DNA of 64,000 nt, from the NCBI RefSeq assembly GCF_028736035.1, contig NZ_CP117866.1, positions 9,093,001 through 9,157,000 of the forward strand, given 5' to 3'. The notes under the pieces are model-generated. The model was not told the origin of the DNA. It saw nothing but the letters and a program-made list of their open reading frames with translations, and searched no databases. Shown piece by piece: positions 1 through 8,478 of the stretch. The number at the start of each line of letters is the position of its first letter. The first letter of the stretch is position 1. The position numbers were made by a program, and so were the translations under genes. The DNA comes from Streptomyces sp. T12 (GTDB taxonomy: Bacteria > Actinomycetota > Actinomycetes > Streptomycetales > Streptomycetaceae).

Positions 1-1
1 G

Positions 2-430
2 TACATCCCGAGCTCGCTGAAGGCCACGACCACCTTCACGCACATCATGCAGATGAAGCAGCCCGGCGCCGGCTCCTCGCCGATCGTCGTGCAGTCGCTG
101 CGCCGCGTCGGCGCGGAGCAGACCATCGAACTCCACCTGCCCATCTCCGGAACCCTCGTCGGCCGCACCCCGCTCGCCCCGCTGCACGACCGGTGGACCG
201 ACGTCGACTTCCAGATCAAGGTCGGTGACGGTACGTCCGGTTCGGTGCGATGGATCCTCAAGAGCGGCGGCACGACGCTGATCGACAAGTCGCGCACGGG
301 CGTCGACACCTTCCTGGACGACCGGGTCCGCCCGAAGTGGGGCATCTACCGCTCACTCGGCGACACCTCGGACTCCCTGCGCGACTGCCACCTGCTGCTC
401 ACCGGTCTGCGCGGCTACCAGCTCGTCTGA
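2..430 (+). CDS. Polysaccharide lyase (heparin lyase I family), C-terminal part
   Basis: This reading frame is open from the left edge of the window, so only the last 142 residues are present and the start lies outside. The fragment reads as the end of a secreted polysaccharide lyase of the heparin lyase I fold: a beta-jelly-roll-like run (YIPSSLKATTTFTHIMQMKQ near the edge, then WTDVDFQIKVGDG) and an end with WGIYRSLGD, where family members usually place substrate-contacting residues. Such enzymes cleave acidic polysaccharides by beta-elimination outside the cell. The signal peptide and the catalytic core cannot be seen. The family call rests on the motif pattern and is moderate; the substrate cannot be assigned. 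Confidence 0.6.
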   Translation, partial: YIPSSLKATTTFTHIMQMKQPGAGSSPIVVQSLRRVGAEQTIELHLPISGTLVGRTPLAPLHDRWTDVDFQIKVGDGTSGSVRWILKSGGTTLIDKSRTGVDTFLDDRVRPKWGIYRSLGDTSDSLRDCHLLLTGLRGYQLV

Positions 431-452
431 GGCGGCCCTTCCACAGGCCGGC

Positions 453-2279
453 TCAGGCCCGGTACAGCGCCTCGACCTCGTTGGCATAGGCGTTCTCGAT
501 CGCCTTGCGCTTCAGCTTCAGCGACGGCGTGAGCAGTCCGTGCTCCTCGGTGAACGGCTGCGCGAGGATACGGAAGGTGCGGATCGACTCGGCCTGCGAG
601 ACAAGGGTGTTGGCGGCGACGACCGCGCGCCGCACCTCGGTCTCCAGGTCGGCGTCGCGGACCAGCTGGGCCGCGGTCATCTGGGGCTTGTCGCGCATCA
701 TCAGCCAGTGCTCGACGGCCTCCTGGTCGAGGGTGACCAGGGCCGCGATGTACGGGCGGTCGTTGCCGACGACGATGCACTGGGCGACCAGGGGGTGGTC
801 CCGGACGCGCTCCTCCAGCACGCCCGGCGAGACGCTCTTGCCGCCGGACGTGACCAGGATCTCCTTCTTGCGGCCGGTGATGGTGAGGTAGCCGTCCTCG
901 TCGAGGGAGCCCAGGTCGCCGGTGGCCAGCCAGCCGTCGTGCAGGGCCGCGTCGGTGGCCTTCTGGTTGTTGAGGTAGCCCTGGAAGACGTTGGCGCCGT
1001 GCAGCCAGATCTCGCCGTCGTCCGCGATGTGCACGGTCATGCCCGGGATGGGCTGGCCGACGGTGCCGTAGCGGGTGCGATAGGGCGGGTTGGCGGTCGC
1101 GGCCGCCGTGGACTCGGTGAGGCCGTATCCCTCGTAGACATGGACGCCGGCGCCCGCGAAGAACAGACCCAGCCGGCGGTCCATCCCCGAACCACCGGTC
1201 ATCGCCTGCCGGATGCGGCCGCCCATCGCCGCCCGCATCTTGGAGTAGACGAGCTTGTCGAAGAGCTGGTGCTGCATGCGCAGACCGGCCGACGGGCCGG
1301 GACCGATGCCCCACGCCTTGGCCTCCATGGCGTCCGCGTACTTCACGGCCACCTCGACGGCCTTCTCGAAGGCGCCCGACCTGCCCTCCTTCTCGGCCTT
1401 GCGGCGTGCGGCGTTGAAGACCTTCTCGAAGATGTACGGCACGGCGAGGAAGAACGTCGGCTTGAACGCGGCGAGGTCCGGCAGCAGGGCGGCCGCGTTC
1501 ATCTGCGGCTGGTGACCGAAGCGGACCTTGCCGCGGATCGCGGCGACCTGCACCATCCGGCCGAAGACGTGCGCCAGCGGCAGGAACAGCAGGGTCGCCG
1601 CCTCGTCGCCCTTCTTGGAGTGGAACACCGGCTCCCAGCGCTGGATGACCGTGTCCGCCTCGTACATGAAGTTGCCGTGCGAGATGACACAGCCCTTGGG
1701 GCGCCCCGTGGTGCCGGAGGTGTAGATGATCGTCGCGACGGAGTCGGGGGTGACCGCCTGCCGGTGGCGGTGGACCACCTCGTCGTCGAGGTGGGCGCCG
1801 GCGTCGTACAGCTCCTGCACGGCGCCCGAGTCCAGCTGCCACAGCTGGTGCAGCCGGGGCAGCCGGTCGATGACGGTGGCGATCGTCATCGCGTGGTCCT
1901 CGTGCTCGACGACCGCCGCCGAGCACTCGGCGTCGTACAGCGTCCAGAAGCACTGTTCCGCCGAGGAGGTGGGGTAGATCGGCACCACCTGGGCGCCGAT
2001 CGTCCACAGGGCGAAGTCGAAGAGCGTCCACTCGTACCGGGTACGGGACATGATCGCGACCCGGTCGCCGAACCGGATGCCCCGGGCGAGCAGGCCCTTG
2101 GCCAGGGCGAGCACCTCGTCCCGGAACTCGGCGGCGGTGACGTCCCGCCACTGCCCGTCCTCGTCCTTGCGGCCGAGGGCGACATACAGCGGATCCTCCT
2201 GGGCATGCTCGAAGACGACGTCGGCCAGGCCGCCCACCGGCGGTGCCAACGCCAACGGAGGGTTGGTGAACTCGCGCAA
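453..2279 (-). CDS. Long-chain acyl-CoA synthetase (AMP-forming, FadD15-like)
   Basis: A 608-residue adenylate-forming ligase. It should activate a fatty or other carboxylic acid with ATP to the acyl-AMP and then form the CoA thioester in the cytoplasm. The P-loop signature YTSGTTGRPKG sits at residues 186-196, followed by the YEGYGLTEST region, the TGDLG motif and the GRKKE motif of the C-terminal lid. Length fits bacterial FadD15-type enzymes (about 600). The start is a TTG preceded by GGGGAG at good spacing. It ends 22 bases from the convergent lyase gene and appears monocistronic. Substrate chain length is not visible from the sequence. Confidence 0.9.
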   Translation of the reverse strand: MREFTNPPLALAPPVGGLADVVFEHAQEDPLYVALGRKDEDGQWRDVTAAEFRDEVLALAKGLLARGIRFGDRVAIMSRTRYEWTLFDFALWTIGAQVVPIYPTSSAEQCFWTLYDAECSAAVVEHEDHAMTIATVIDRLPRLHQLWQLDSGAVQELYDAGAHLDDEVVHRHRQAVTPDSVATIIYTSGTTGRPKGCVISHGNFMYEADTVIQRWEPVFHSKKGDEAATLLFLPLAHVFGRMVQVAAIRGKVRFGHQPQMNAAALLPDLAAFKPTFFLAVPYIFEKVFNAARRKAEKEGRSGAFEKAVEVAVKYADAMEAKAWGIGPGPSAGLRMQHQLFDKLVYSKMRAAMGGRIRQAMTGGSGMDRRLGLFFAGAGVHVYEGYGLTESTAAATANPPYRTRYGTVGQPIPGMTVHIADDGEIWLHGANVFQGYLNNQKATDAALHDGWLATGDLGSLDEDGYLTITGRKKEILVTSGGKSVSPGVLEERVRDHPLVAQCIVVGNDRPYIAALVTLDQEAVEHWLMMRDKPQMTAAQLVRDADLETEVRRAVVAANTLVSQAESIRTFRILAQPFTEEHGLLTPSLKLKRKAIENAYANEVEALYRA

Positions 2280-2551
2280 ACCCCGCTCCCCGCTCCGATA
2301 TGCCTCGGCTGAAGCTCCGCTCAGCGCCGTGAAAGCTACCCCACCCGCGTTTCGGACGGGAGGGGGCCGGAAATCGACGGGTGCTCAGGTACGCACTGGT
2401 CAGCGCGGGAAAATGCGCTCACATGGGGAAGGGTCGGACAGAAAACTGACGGTTGAGTAAGTTTCGGGCCCGTAATCTCCACCGAATCTGTACGACCCGA
2501 TTACCCGGTACGGGACGACCCGATTACCCGGTACGGGCCCTGTTGATCAGG
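2280..2551. other. Intergenic region upstream of the acyl-CoA synthetase
   Basis: This 272-base stretch lies between the start of the leftward acyl-CoA synthetase and the end of the leftward exporter, so it should hold the promoter of the synthetase. I see no convincing gene in it. It contains a perfect 23-bp tandem duplication at 2492-2537, described separately, and a short segment at 2466-2477 that is inverted relative to part of that repeat. Confidence 0.6.
2492..2537. repeat. Perfect 23-bp tandem duplication
   Basis: The unit at 2492-2514 is repeated without change at 2515-2537. Each unit contains GATTACCCGGTACGGG, itself partly palindromic (CCCGGTACGGG). A segment at 2466-2477 (GGGCCCGTAATC) is the inverse of the repeat end apart from a 7-base insertion. 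The repeat lies just beyond the stop codon of the exporter gene and upstream of the synthetase. Confidence 0.9.
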
Positions 2552-4084
2552 TCATCCCCGGCGTGTCGTCCACGCCTGCTTCGTCTCTTCCCTCGTCTCC
2601 TCCGCCGTCTCCTCTGTCAGCGTGCCGGGGGCCGAAGCTGTCACTCCGGTTTTCGTCACGGCCCTCCTGACCAGGGCGAGCACCAGCACTCCGGCCACCA
2701 GCGCGGTCGACCCCGCCGCCACCGCCACCGCGTCCAGCCCGTCGGCGAAGGCGGCGCGCAGCCTCTCCTCGCCGAACGCGCTCCGCAGCGCACCGGCGCC
2801 GCCGCCCGCCAGGGCATGGGCCGCCTCCTGCGGCAGCGTGTCCCGCATCCGCGAGGTCAGCACCGTGCCCCACAGGGCGATGCCGAGGGCGTACCCGAGC
2901 TGCCGGAAGGTGTTCACCGCACCGCCCGCCATGCCGGCCCGTTCCTGCGGTACGGCGGCCAGCGCGGCGCCCGCGATGCCGGGCGACACCAGCCCCGTAC
3001 CGACGCCCACCAGCACAAGACCCGGCACCAGGGCGCCTGCCGTCGACCCGGCGTCCAGGACCGCCATGCAGTACTGGCCCGCGCCGATCAGCAGCAGCCC
3101 GCCTCCGATGGTGAACCGCGCCGGCACCCCGTGCAGCAGCCGTCCGCCGGCCGCGGCGACCACGAACGAGGCGAGCGACAGCCACAGGAAGACCGCCCCG
3201 CCGCGCACCGGGCTCATCCCGAGCAGGGTCTGCAACCAGATCGAGGTGTACGCCATGACACCGAACGCCGCCGCGTTGAAGGCGAGCGCGCCCGCCATCA
3301 CCCCGGAGAACGCGGGCCGCAGGAACAGCCGCGGATCCAGCAGCGGATCGGCGGCCCGCCGCTCCACCACGAGGAAGCAGCCCAGCGCCACGACCGCTGC
3401 CGCGAACCACACCAGGGTCCCGCTCGCGCTCCACCCATGGCTCCCGGCCCGCACGGCCCCGTACGTCACCGCCCCCGCGAACGCCGCGAACGTCACGGTT
3501 CCCGCCCAGTCGACACGACGCCCGCGCGCACCCCGCGACTCCGGCACCACCCGCAGCGTCAGCCACACCGCGGCCACGCTCACCGGCAGGTTGACGTAGA
3601 AGATCCACCGCCAGCCCGGTCCGTCGGTGAGCAGGCCGCCGACGATCGGCCCCACCGCGGCCGCCGCACCGCTGACCGCGCCCCACACGCCCAGCGCCAT
3701 CGACCGCCGCTTGCCCTGGTAGACGGAGCCGAGCAGCGGCAGCGTCGTGGCGAACATGGCCGCCGCGCCGATGCCCTGCAGCCCCCGCGCCGCCACCAGC
3801 ATCCCCGGCCCCGTCGCGAGCCCGCACAGCAGCGACGCCACCGCGAAGACGACGACCCCCACGACATGCACGCGCCGCCTGCCCAGCACGTCCGCCGCGG
3901 CCCCCAGGCCCAGCAGCAGCGCGGCCAGCGCCAGCGCGTACCCGTCCATCACCCATTGCAGATCACCCAGCGACCCGTCCAGCGCCCGAGCCATGTCCGG
4001 CAGCGCGACGACCGCGATCGTCACGTCCAGCAACAACATGAACGTGCTCAGGCACACGGCCGTGAGCGGCCCCCATGTACGCAT
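2552..4084 (-). CDS. MFS drug exporter, DHA2 family (14 TM, EmrB/QacA type)
   Basis: A 510-residue membrane protein with the features of 14-helix drug:H+ antiporters: an N-terminal helix with LLLDVTIAVVALPDM, a motif-A-like loop (GAAADVLGRRRVHV), and motif C in helix 5 (GAVSGAAAAVGPIVGGLL), followed by WRWIFYVNLPV, the DHA2 hallmark. It should export a hydrophobic toxic compound or an endogenous metabolite. An upstream ATG is possible, but AGGAGG lies 11 bases before the ATG at 4084, so I choose that start. The gene is divergent from a Lrp-type regulator 113 bases away, which is the likely local regulator. The substrate is unknown. Confidence 0.9.
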   Translation of the reverse strand: MRTWGPLTAVCLSTFMLLLDVTIAVVALPDMARALDGSLGDLQWVMDGYALALAALLLGLGAAADVLGRRRVHVVGVVVFAVASLLCGLATGPGMLVAARGLQGIGAAAMFATTLPLLGSVYQGKRRSMALGVWGAVSGAAAAVGPIVGGLLTDGPGWRWIFYVNLPVSVAAVWLTLRVVPESRGARGRRVDWAGTVTFAAFAGAVTYGAVRAGSHGWSASGTLVWFAAAVVALGCFLVVERRAADPLLDPRLFLRPAFSGVMAGALAFNAAAFGVMAYTSIWLQTLLGMSPVRGGAVFLWLSLASFVVAAAGGRLLHGVPARFTIGGGLLLIGAGQYCMAVLDAGSTAGALVPGLVLVGVGTGLVSPGIAGAALAAVPQERAGMAGGAVNTFRQLGYALGIALWGTVLTSRMRDTLPQEAAHALAGGGAGALRSAFGEERLRAAFADGLDAVAVAAGSTALVAGVLVLALVRRAVTKTGVTASAPGTLTEETAEETREETKQAWTTRRG

Positions 4085-4197
4085 GGTTCCTCTTCCCCTC
4101 CTGCGGCTGTTGCTCATCCCTCCGTACGATGGGCGCGCGCGGCCGATCACGCCCGTAGCGGGCAGTGGGCTGCCGGAATCCGACAGGAGAAGCCGTC

Positions 4198-5175
4198 TTG
4201 GAGATGGAATCCGACACGTTCGACAAGCTGGACCTTCAGCTGCTGGACGCGCTGGAGGTGAACGGCCGGGCGTCCTTCGCCCGCCTCGGGGAGGTGCTCG
4301 GCGTCTCCGACCAGACGATCGCCCGCCGCTACCGCAGGCTCTGCGCCGAGGCCGGTCTGCGGGTGGTGGCCATCCGCGACGCCGAGCGCCTCGGCCAGGA
4401 CCAGTGGACGCTGCGGCTGCGCTGCGTGCCGGACAGCGCTCAGGTCATCGCGGAGGCGCTGGCCAAACGGCCCGACACCAACTGGATCGGGATCGCCTCG
4501 GGCGGCACCGAGGTCATCTTCGGAACCCGGCCGCGCAGCCAGGGCGACCGCGACGACCTCCTGCTCGGCAAACTGCCCCGCACGCCGCGCGTCCTGGAGA
4601 TCCGGGCCCACCAGATGCTGCACCGCTTCTACGGCGGGCCGACCGGCTGGCTGCGCAAGTTCCGGGTGCTCACGGACGACCAGGTCGCGGCACTGCGGCC
4701 CGAGGCGCTCCCCGCCCCGGGACCGGCCCGCATCGACGCCGACGACGAACCCCTGCTCGCCGCCCTGGAACGCGACGGACGCGCCACCTACCCCGAACTC
4801 CAGCGCGCCACCGGCCGCTCGGAGTCCGCGGTGAAGCGCCGCCTCGCCGCGCTGCTGGCGTCCGCAGCGGTGTACCTCGACGTGGAGTACCGGTCCGAGG
4901 CCATCGGCTACCCCTTCGCCGCCCACCTGTGGATCACCACCACCACCGCCGCGCTGACGTCCGTCGGCGAGGCCCTCGCCGCCCACGACGAGATCGCCCA
5001 TGCCGCGGCGACGGCCGGCCCCTGCAACATGGTCGCGACGGTGGTCGTCAGAAACTCCGCCGACCTGTACGCCTACCTCAGCGGCCCCCTCGGCCGCCTG
5101 GAGGGTGTCCAGCACGTGGAGGCGTCACCGTTCCTGCGGAGGGTGAAACAGCTGACGTACCAGCGACGTCCCTAA
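4198..5175 (+). CDS. Lrp/AsnC family regulator with two HTH domains
   Basis: A protein of about 325 residues, twice the usual Lrp length (about 150). An N-terminal AsnC-type HTH (LDLQLLDALEVNGRASFARL) is followed by a first ligand-binding-like segment. A second HTH (EPLLAALERDGRATYPELQ) begins near residue 180 and is followed by a second ligand-binding segment that ends the protein. This is a fused double-Lrp layout seen in some actinobacteria. I choose the TTG at 4198, which has AGGAGA seven bases upstream; an ATG six bases later and a GTG at 4165 are alternatives. It is divergent from the DHA2 exporter and probably regulates it. Its stop overlaps the convergent LysR gene by four bases. Confidence 0.85.
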   Translation: MEMESDTFDKLDLQLLDALEVNGRASFARLGEVLGVSDQTIARRYRRLCAEAGLRVVAIRDAERLGQDQWTLRLRCVPDSAQVIAEALAKRPDTNWIGIASGGTEVIFGTRPRSQGDRDDLLLGKLPRTPRVLEIRAHQMLHRFYGGPTGWLRKFRVLTDDQVAALRPEALPAPGPARIDADDEPLLAALERDGRATYPELQRATGRSESAVKRRLAALLASAAVYLDVEYRSEAIGYPFAAHLWITTTTAALTSVGEALAAHDEIAHAAATAGPCNMVATVVVRNSADLYAYLSGPLGRLEGVQHVEASPFLRRVKQLTYQRRP

Positions 5176-6035
5176 CGCCTGTGCAGCCGGTCCCCGCCCG
5201 CCAGGATCGCCGCCGCCAGTGCGTCCGCCGCGCCCTGTGCCGCCGTGCGGCGGTGGCCGTGGACCAGCACGAAATCGACCCGGCCCAGCTCCGGCAGCCC
5301 GGCCCGGTCGGGCATACGCACCAGTCCCGGCGGGATCAGGCCCCGTGAGTGCGCCATCACGCCGAGACCGGCCCGCGCCGCCGCGACGAGGCCGTTGAGG
5401 CTGCCGCTCGTGCACACGATCCGCCATTCCCGCCCTTGCCGCTCCAGCGCCTCCAAGGCGAGTGCCCGCGTGATGCCCGGCGGCGGATAGACGATCAACG
5501 GCACCGGACGGTCCGGCTCCAGGCGCAGCCGCTCCGCGCCGATCCACACCAGCCGGTCGTGCCAGACCAGCTCGCCCCGTGGATCCTCCGGGCGTCGCTT
5601 GGCCAGCACCAGGTCCAGCTTTCCGGCGGAAAGCTGCTCGTGCAGCGTGCCCGAGAGCTCGACCGTCAGTTCCAGGTCGACCTCCGGGTGGTCGTAACGG
5701 AAGCCCTCCAGGATCTCCGGCAGGCGGGTCAGGACGAAGTCCTCGGACGCGCCGAAGCGGAGTCGGCCGCGCAGCCGGGTGCCGGTGAAGAACGCCGTCG
5801 CCTGCTCGTGCACCTCCAGGATCCGGCGGGCGAAGCCGAGCATCGCCTCGCCGTCCTCGGTCAGCTCCACGGAGTGGGTGTCCCGGGCGAACAACGGCCG
5901 CCCGGTGGCGTCCTCCAGGCGCCGCACGTGCTGGCTGACGGTCGACTGGCGCAGGCCGAGGCGACGGGCCGCCTGGGTGAAGCTCAGGGTCTGGGCCACC
6001 GCGAGGAACGTACGCAGATGGGAGGGGTCGTACAC
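5172..6035 (-). CDS. LysR family transcriptional regulator
   Basis: A 287-residue LysR protein. The winged HTH occupies residues 1-60 (HLRTFLAVAQTLSFTQAARR, then LRQSTVSQHVRRLE), and the rest is the periplasmic-binding-protein-like effector domain. It is divergent from the SBF-like symporter at 6203, with 167 bases between the starts. This arrangement is typical of a LysR regulator controlling the adjacent transporter and itself. The effector is unknown. The 3' end overlaps the convergent Lrp-type gene by four bases. Confidence 0.93.
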   Translation of the reverse strand: MYDPSHLRTFLAVAQTLSFTQAARRLGLRQSTVSQHVRRLEDATGRPLFARDTHSVELTEDGEAMLGFARRILEVHEQATAFFTGTRLRGRLRFGASEDFVLTRLPEILEGFRYDHPEVDLELTVELSGTLHEQLSAGKLDLVLAKRRPEDPRGELVWHDRLVWIGAERLRLEPDRPVPLIVYPPPGITRALALEALERQGREWRIVCTSGSLNGLVAAARAGLGVMAHSRGLIPPGLVRMPDRAGLPELGRVDFVLVHGHRRTAAQGAADALAAAILAGGDRLHRR

Positions 6036-6202
6036 GCTCCCAGGCTACCCGCCGTTATCGCGGAACGTGATGACAGTCAGAGTGGTATGCCGGATTCCCG
6101 ATCGCTGATCGCCGGAGGACGATGGAGAGGGCACGTCCGTGCCGGGAACCCGAAGTTCAGCGAAGCGACAGCCGAGTCGAGACAGCGAAGTAGTGGAGCA
6201 CA

Positions 6203-7285
6203 GTGAAACGCCTGCAATGGCCGCGTTGGATGCCGATCGACCCGTACGTCCTGCTGCTGCTCGGGACCGTGGGCCTCGCGGCCCTCTTCCCGGCGCGCGG
6301 GACGGCCTCCGACGTGGCGTCCGGTGCCTCCACGGCCGCGATCGCCTTCCTCTTCTTCCTCTACGGCGCCCGGCTGTCCACCCGTGAGGCGATGGACGGG
6401 CTGAAGCACTGGCGGCTCCATGTCACCGTCCTGGCCTGCACCTTCGTCGCCTTCCCGCTGCTGGGTCTGGCCGCCCGCGGCCTGGTCCCGGTGCTCCTGA
6501 CGCACCCCCTCTACCAGGGCCTGCTCTTCCTCACCCTCGTGCCGTCGACCATCCAGTCGTCGATCGCCTTCACCTCGATGGCCCGCGGCAACGTGCCCGC
6601 CGCGATCTGCGCGGGCTCCTTCTCCTCCCTCGTCGGCATCGTCATCACCCCGCTCCTCGCGGCGGCCGTGCTCGGCAGCAGCGCGGGCGGCTTCTCCGCC
6701 GACTCGGTGGTCCAGATCGTGCTGCAGCTGCTGGTGCCGTTCGTCGCGGGGCAGCTGCTGCGCCGCTGGATCGGCGGCTTCGTCGCCCGGCACAAGAAGG
6801 TCCTCGGGCTGGTCGATCGCGGCTCGATCCTGCTGGTCGTCTACACCGCGTTCAGCGAGGGCATGGTCCAGGGCATCTGGCACCAGGTGAGCCCGATCCG
6901 GCTGGCCGGCCTGCTCGCCGTCGAGGCCGTGCTGCTGGCCGTCATGCTCGCCCTGACCTGGTACGGCGCCAAGGCGCTGCGCTTCAACCGCGAGGACCGC
7001 ATCGCGATCCAGTTCGCCGGCTCCAAGAAGTCCCTCGCCTCCGGCCTGCCCATGGCGAGCGTCCTGTTCGGCGCGCACGCCTCGCTGGCCGTGCTGCCGC
7101 TGATGCTCTTCCACCAGATGCAGCTGATGGTGTGCGCGGTCATCGCCAAGCGCCGGGCCCACGACGCCGAGGTCGACGCCGAGGTCGACGCCGACGTCGA
7201 CGTCGACGCCCCGGAGCCGGTCAGCGCGTCGGCGCCAGCCGCAGCGTCACGAACCGCGGTCGGTACAGGGACACGTTCCGGTTGA
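6203..7285 (+). CDS. Bile acid:sodium symporter-like (SBF-like) membrane transporter
   Basis: A 360-residue, largely hydrophobic protein with about ten predicted membrane helices. It has the SBF-like pattern: FFLYGARLSTREA after the second helix, LVPSTIQSSIAFTSMARGN in the middle and GSKKSLASGLPMA near the end. The family moves organic anions with sodium, but the substrate of this branch is not established. The C-terminal 40 residues are unusual: an Asp/Val/Glu repeat (DAEVDAEVDADVDVDA) encoded by short tandem DNA repeats, then an Ala/Ser-rich tail. That tail overlaps the convergent secreted-protein gene by 65 bases. It is divergent from a LysR regulator. Confidence 0.88.
   Translation: MKRLQWPRWMPIDPYVLLLLGTVGLAALFPARGTASDVASGASTAAIAFLFFLYGARLSTREAMDGLKHWRLHVTVLACTFVAFPLLGLAARGLVPVLLTHPLYQGLLFLTLVPSTIQSSIAFTSMARGNVPAAICAGSFSSLVGIVITPLLAAAVLGSSAGGFSADSVVQIVLQLLVPFVAGQLLRRWIGGFVARHKKVLGLVDRGSILLVVYTAFSEGMVQGIWHQVSPIRLAGLLAVEAVLLAVMLALTWYGAKALRFNREDRIAIQFAGSKKSLASGLPMASVLFGAHASLAVLPLMLFHQMQLMVCAVIAKRRAHDAEVDAEVDADVDVDAPEPVSASAPAAASRTAVGTGTRSG
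7156..7210. repeat. Short tandem repeats encoding an Asp/Glu/Val tail
   Basis: Near-perfect 6- and 12-base units (GTCGAC / GCCGAGGTCGAC) in the 3' end of the symporter gene encode an acidic D-A-E-V-D-type tail. They lie immediately before the overlap with the convergent gene. Such repeats are prone to slippage, so tail length may vary between strains. Confidence 0.8.
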
Positions 7286-8459
7286 GCTGCGCCGCGGCGC
7301 CGCCCGTCTCCAGCCAGTTGACGTCGTAGCTGACCACGAGACGCCCGTCGTCGCTCAGCTCGGGGTGCGCCTGCGGGTTGTACGCGGCGACCTGGCCGCC
7401 CTGCGGCAGCGACGGGCTGAAGTCCTTCGTCGGCCCGTGCCACGGGCCGGCGGGGGAGCAGGCCCAGTACGACGTGACGGTCGTCAGCCCCTCGGTGCCC
7501 GCGGCCATCGTGAACAGGACGTACGTCCCCCGCACCCGCGCCACCGAGAACGCGCTGCCCACCCCCTTGCGCTGCCCGTCCCCGAGCACCGAGCGTGGCC
7601 GGGCGGCGCCGGCCTCGGCCCACGCGGAGCCGTTCCAGTACTGCCAGGCACCCGGCTCGGCCAGCCTGCCTTTCGGCACGCGCGCGACGTACGCGTGCGA
7701 GGCCGGCCGGGACGCGGCCTGGCCGTCGTCGCCCCCGAAGACGTACGTCCAGCCGTCCTCCTCGACCAGCGTCGTGCCGAACAGGACCCGCCGGGAGGGA
7801 TCCGGCACCAGCTGCTGGTCGAGGACCTTGACGACCGACTCGACCCGCAGGTCGGGCAGCGAGAGCGTGGCGACCTCGGTGGCGGTGGGCACACCGTAGA
7901 TCCAGGGGGACTGCCCGGCCGTGCGCACCCACAGCAGCACCCGCAGGACCTGCTCGGAGGAGCCGGGGGAGCGGGGCTCGACACGGGCCGCCACCGGCCA
8001 GCGCCACTGGTTCGGGGCCGGGTCGGGAAAGAGCGGGGTGGGCAGGGTGCGCTCCAGGCGTCCGTCGCGCATGACGGCCGCGGAGTTGCGCACCAGGGGC
8101 GCGGCGGTGTCCCGCCAGGTGTGGGACTCGCCGAACGGGTTGGGAGGGGCGTACACCTGGCCGAGGTAGGTGTCCGAGAACAGCCACAGCAGCCGGCCGT
8201 CCGGCAGCCGCACCGAGTGGGTGCCGTCGCCGCCGGTCCAGTCGTCGGTGCGGGAGGGGTCGTCGCCGTAGCGGGCGAACTCGGCGGTGAGGCCGTCGTC
8301 GGCCTTCCAGGACGCGACCGAGTGCGGGGCACACGCGCCACCGCCCTCCCGTTCGCCGTCGTCCGGGAGGGCGGTGAGCAGCACGGCCCCGAGAACCAGG
8401 GCCAGCAGGAGTCCGAGGCCGGTTCCCGTGCGCTGCCGTGCTCGTGTGTCGTCGGGCAC
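7221..8459 (-). CDS. Secreted or membrane-anchored DUF5005/DUF4185-like protein
   Basis: A 412-residue protein with an N-terminal hydrophobic segment (LGLLLALVLGAVLLTALP, residues 14-31) that looks like a signal anchor. The rest is rich in beta strands with repeated W-L-F-S-D and Y-V-F-G-G type blocks, as in beta-propeller glycosidase-like folds (DLRLPDGR-LLWLFSDTY style). I recognise it as a DUF5005/DUF4185-like extracellular protein; the exact reaction is unknown. It starts with GTG 19 bases after the sialidase stop, so the two probably form an operon acting outside the cell on glycans. Its end overlaps the convergent symporter gene by 65 bases. Confidence 0.65.
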   Translation of the reverse strand: MPDDTRARQRTGTGLGLLLALVLGAVLLTALPDDGEREGGGACAPHSVASWKADDGLTAEFARYGDDPSRTDDWTGGDGTHSVRLPDGRLLWLFSDTYLGQVYAPPNPFGESHTWRDTAAPLVRNSAAVMRDGRLERTLPTPLFPDPAPNQWRWPVAARVEPRSPGSSEQVLRVLLWVRTAGQSPWIYGVPTATEVATLSLPDLRVESVVKVLDQQLVPDPSRRVLFGTTLVEEDGWTYVFGGDDGQAASRPASHAYVARVPKGRLAEPGAWQYWNGSAWAEAGAARPRSVLGDGQRKGVGSAFSVARVRGTYVLFTMAAGTEGLTTVTSYWACSPAGPWHGPTKDFSPSLPQGGQVAAYNPQAHPELSDDGRLVVSYDVNWLETGGAAAQLNRNVSLYRPRFVTLRLAPTR

Positions 8460-8478
8460 GCCCGGGACGTTAGTGGTC

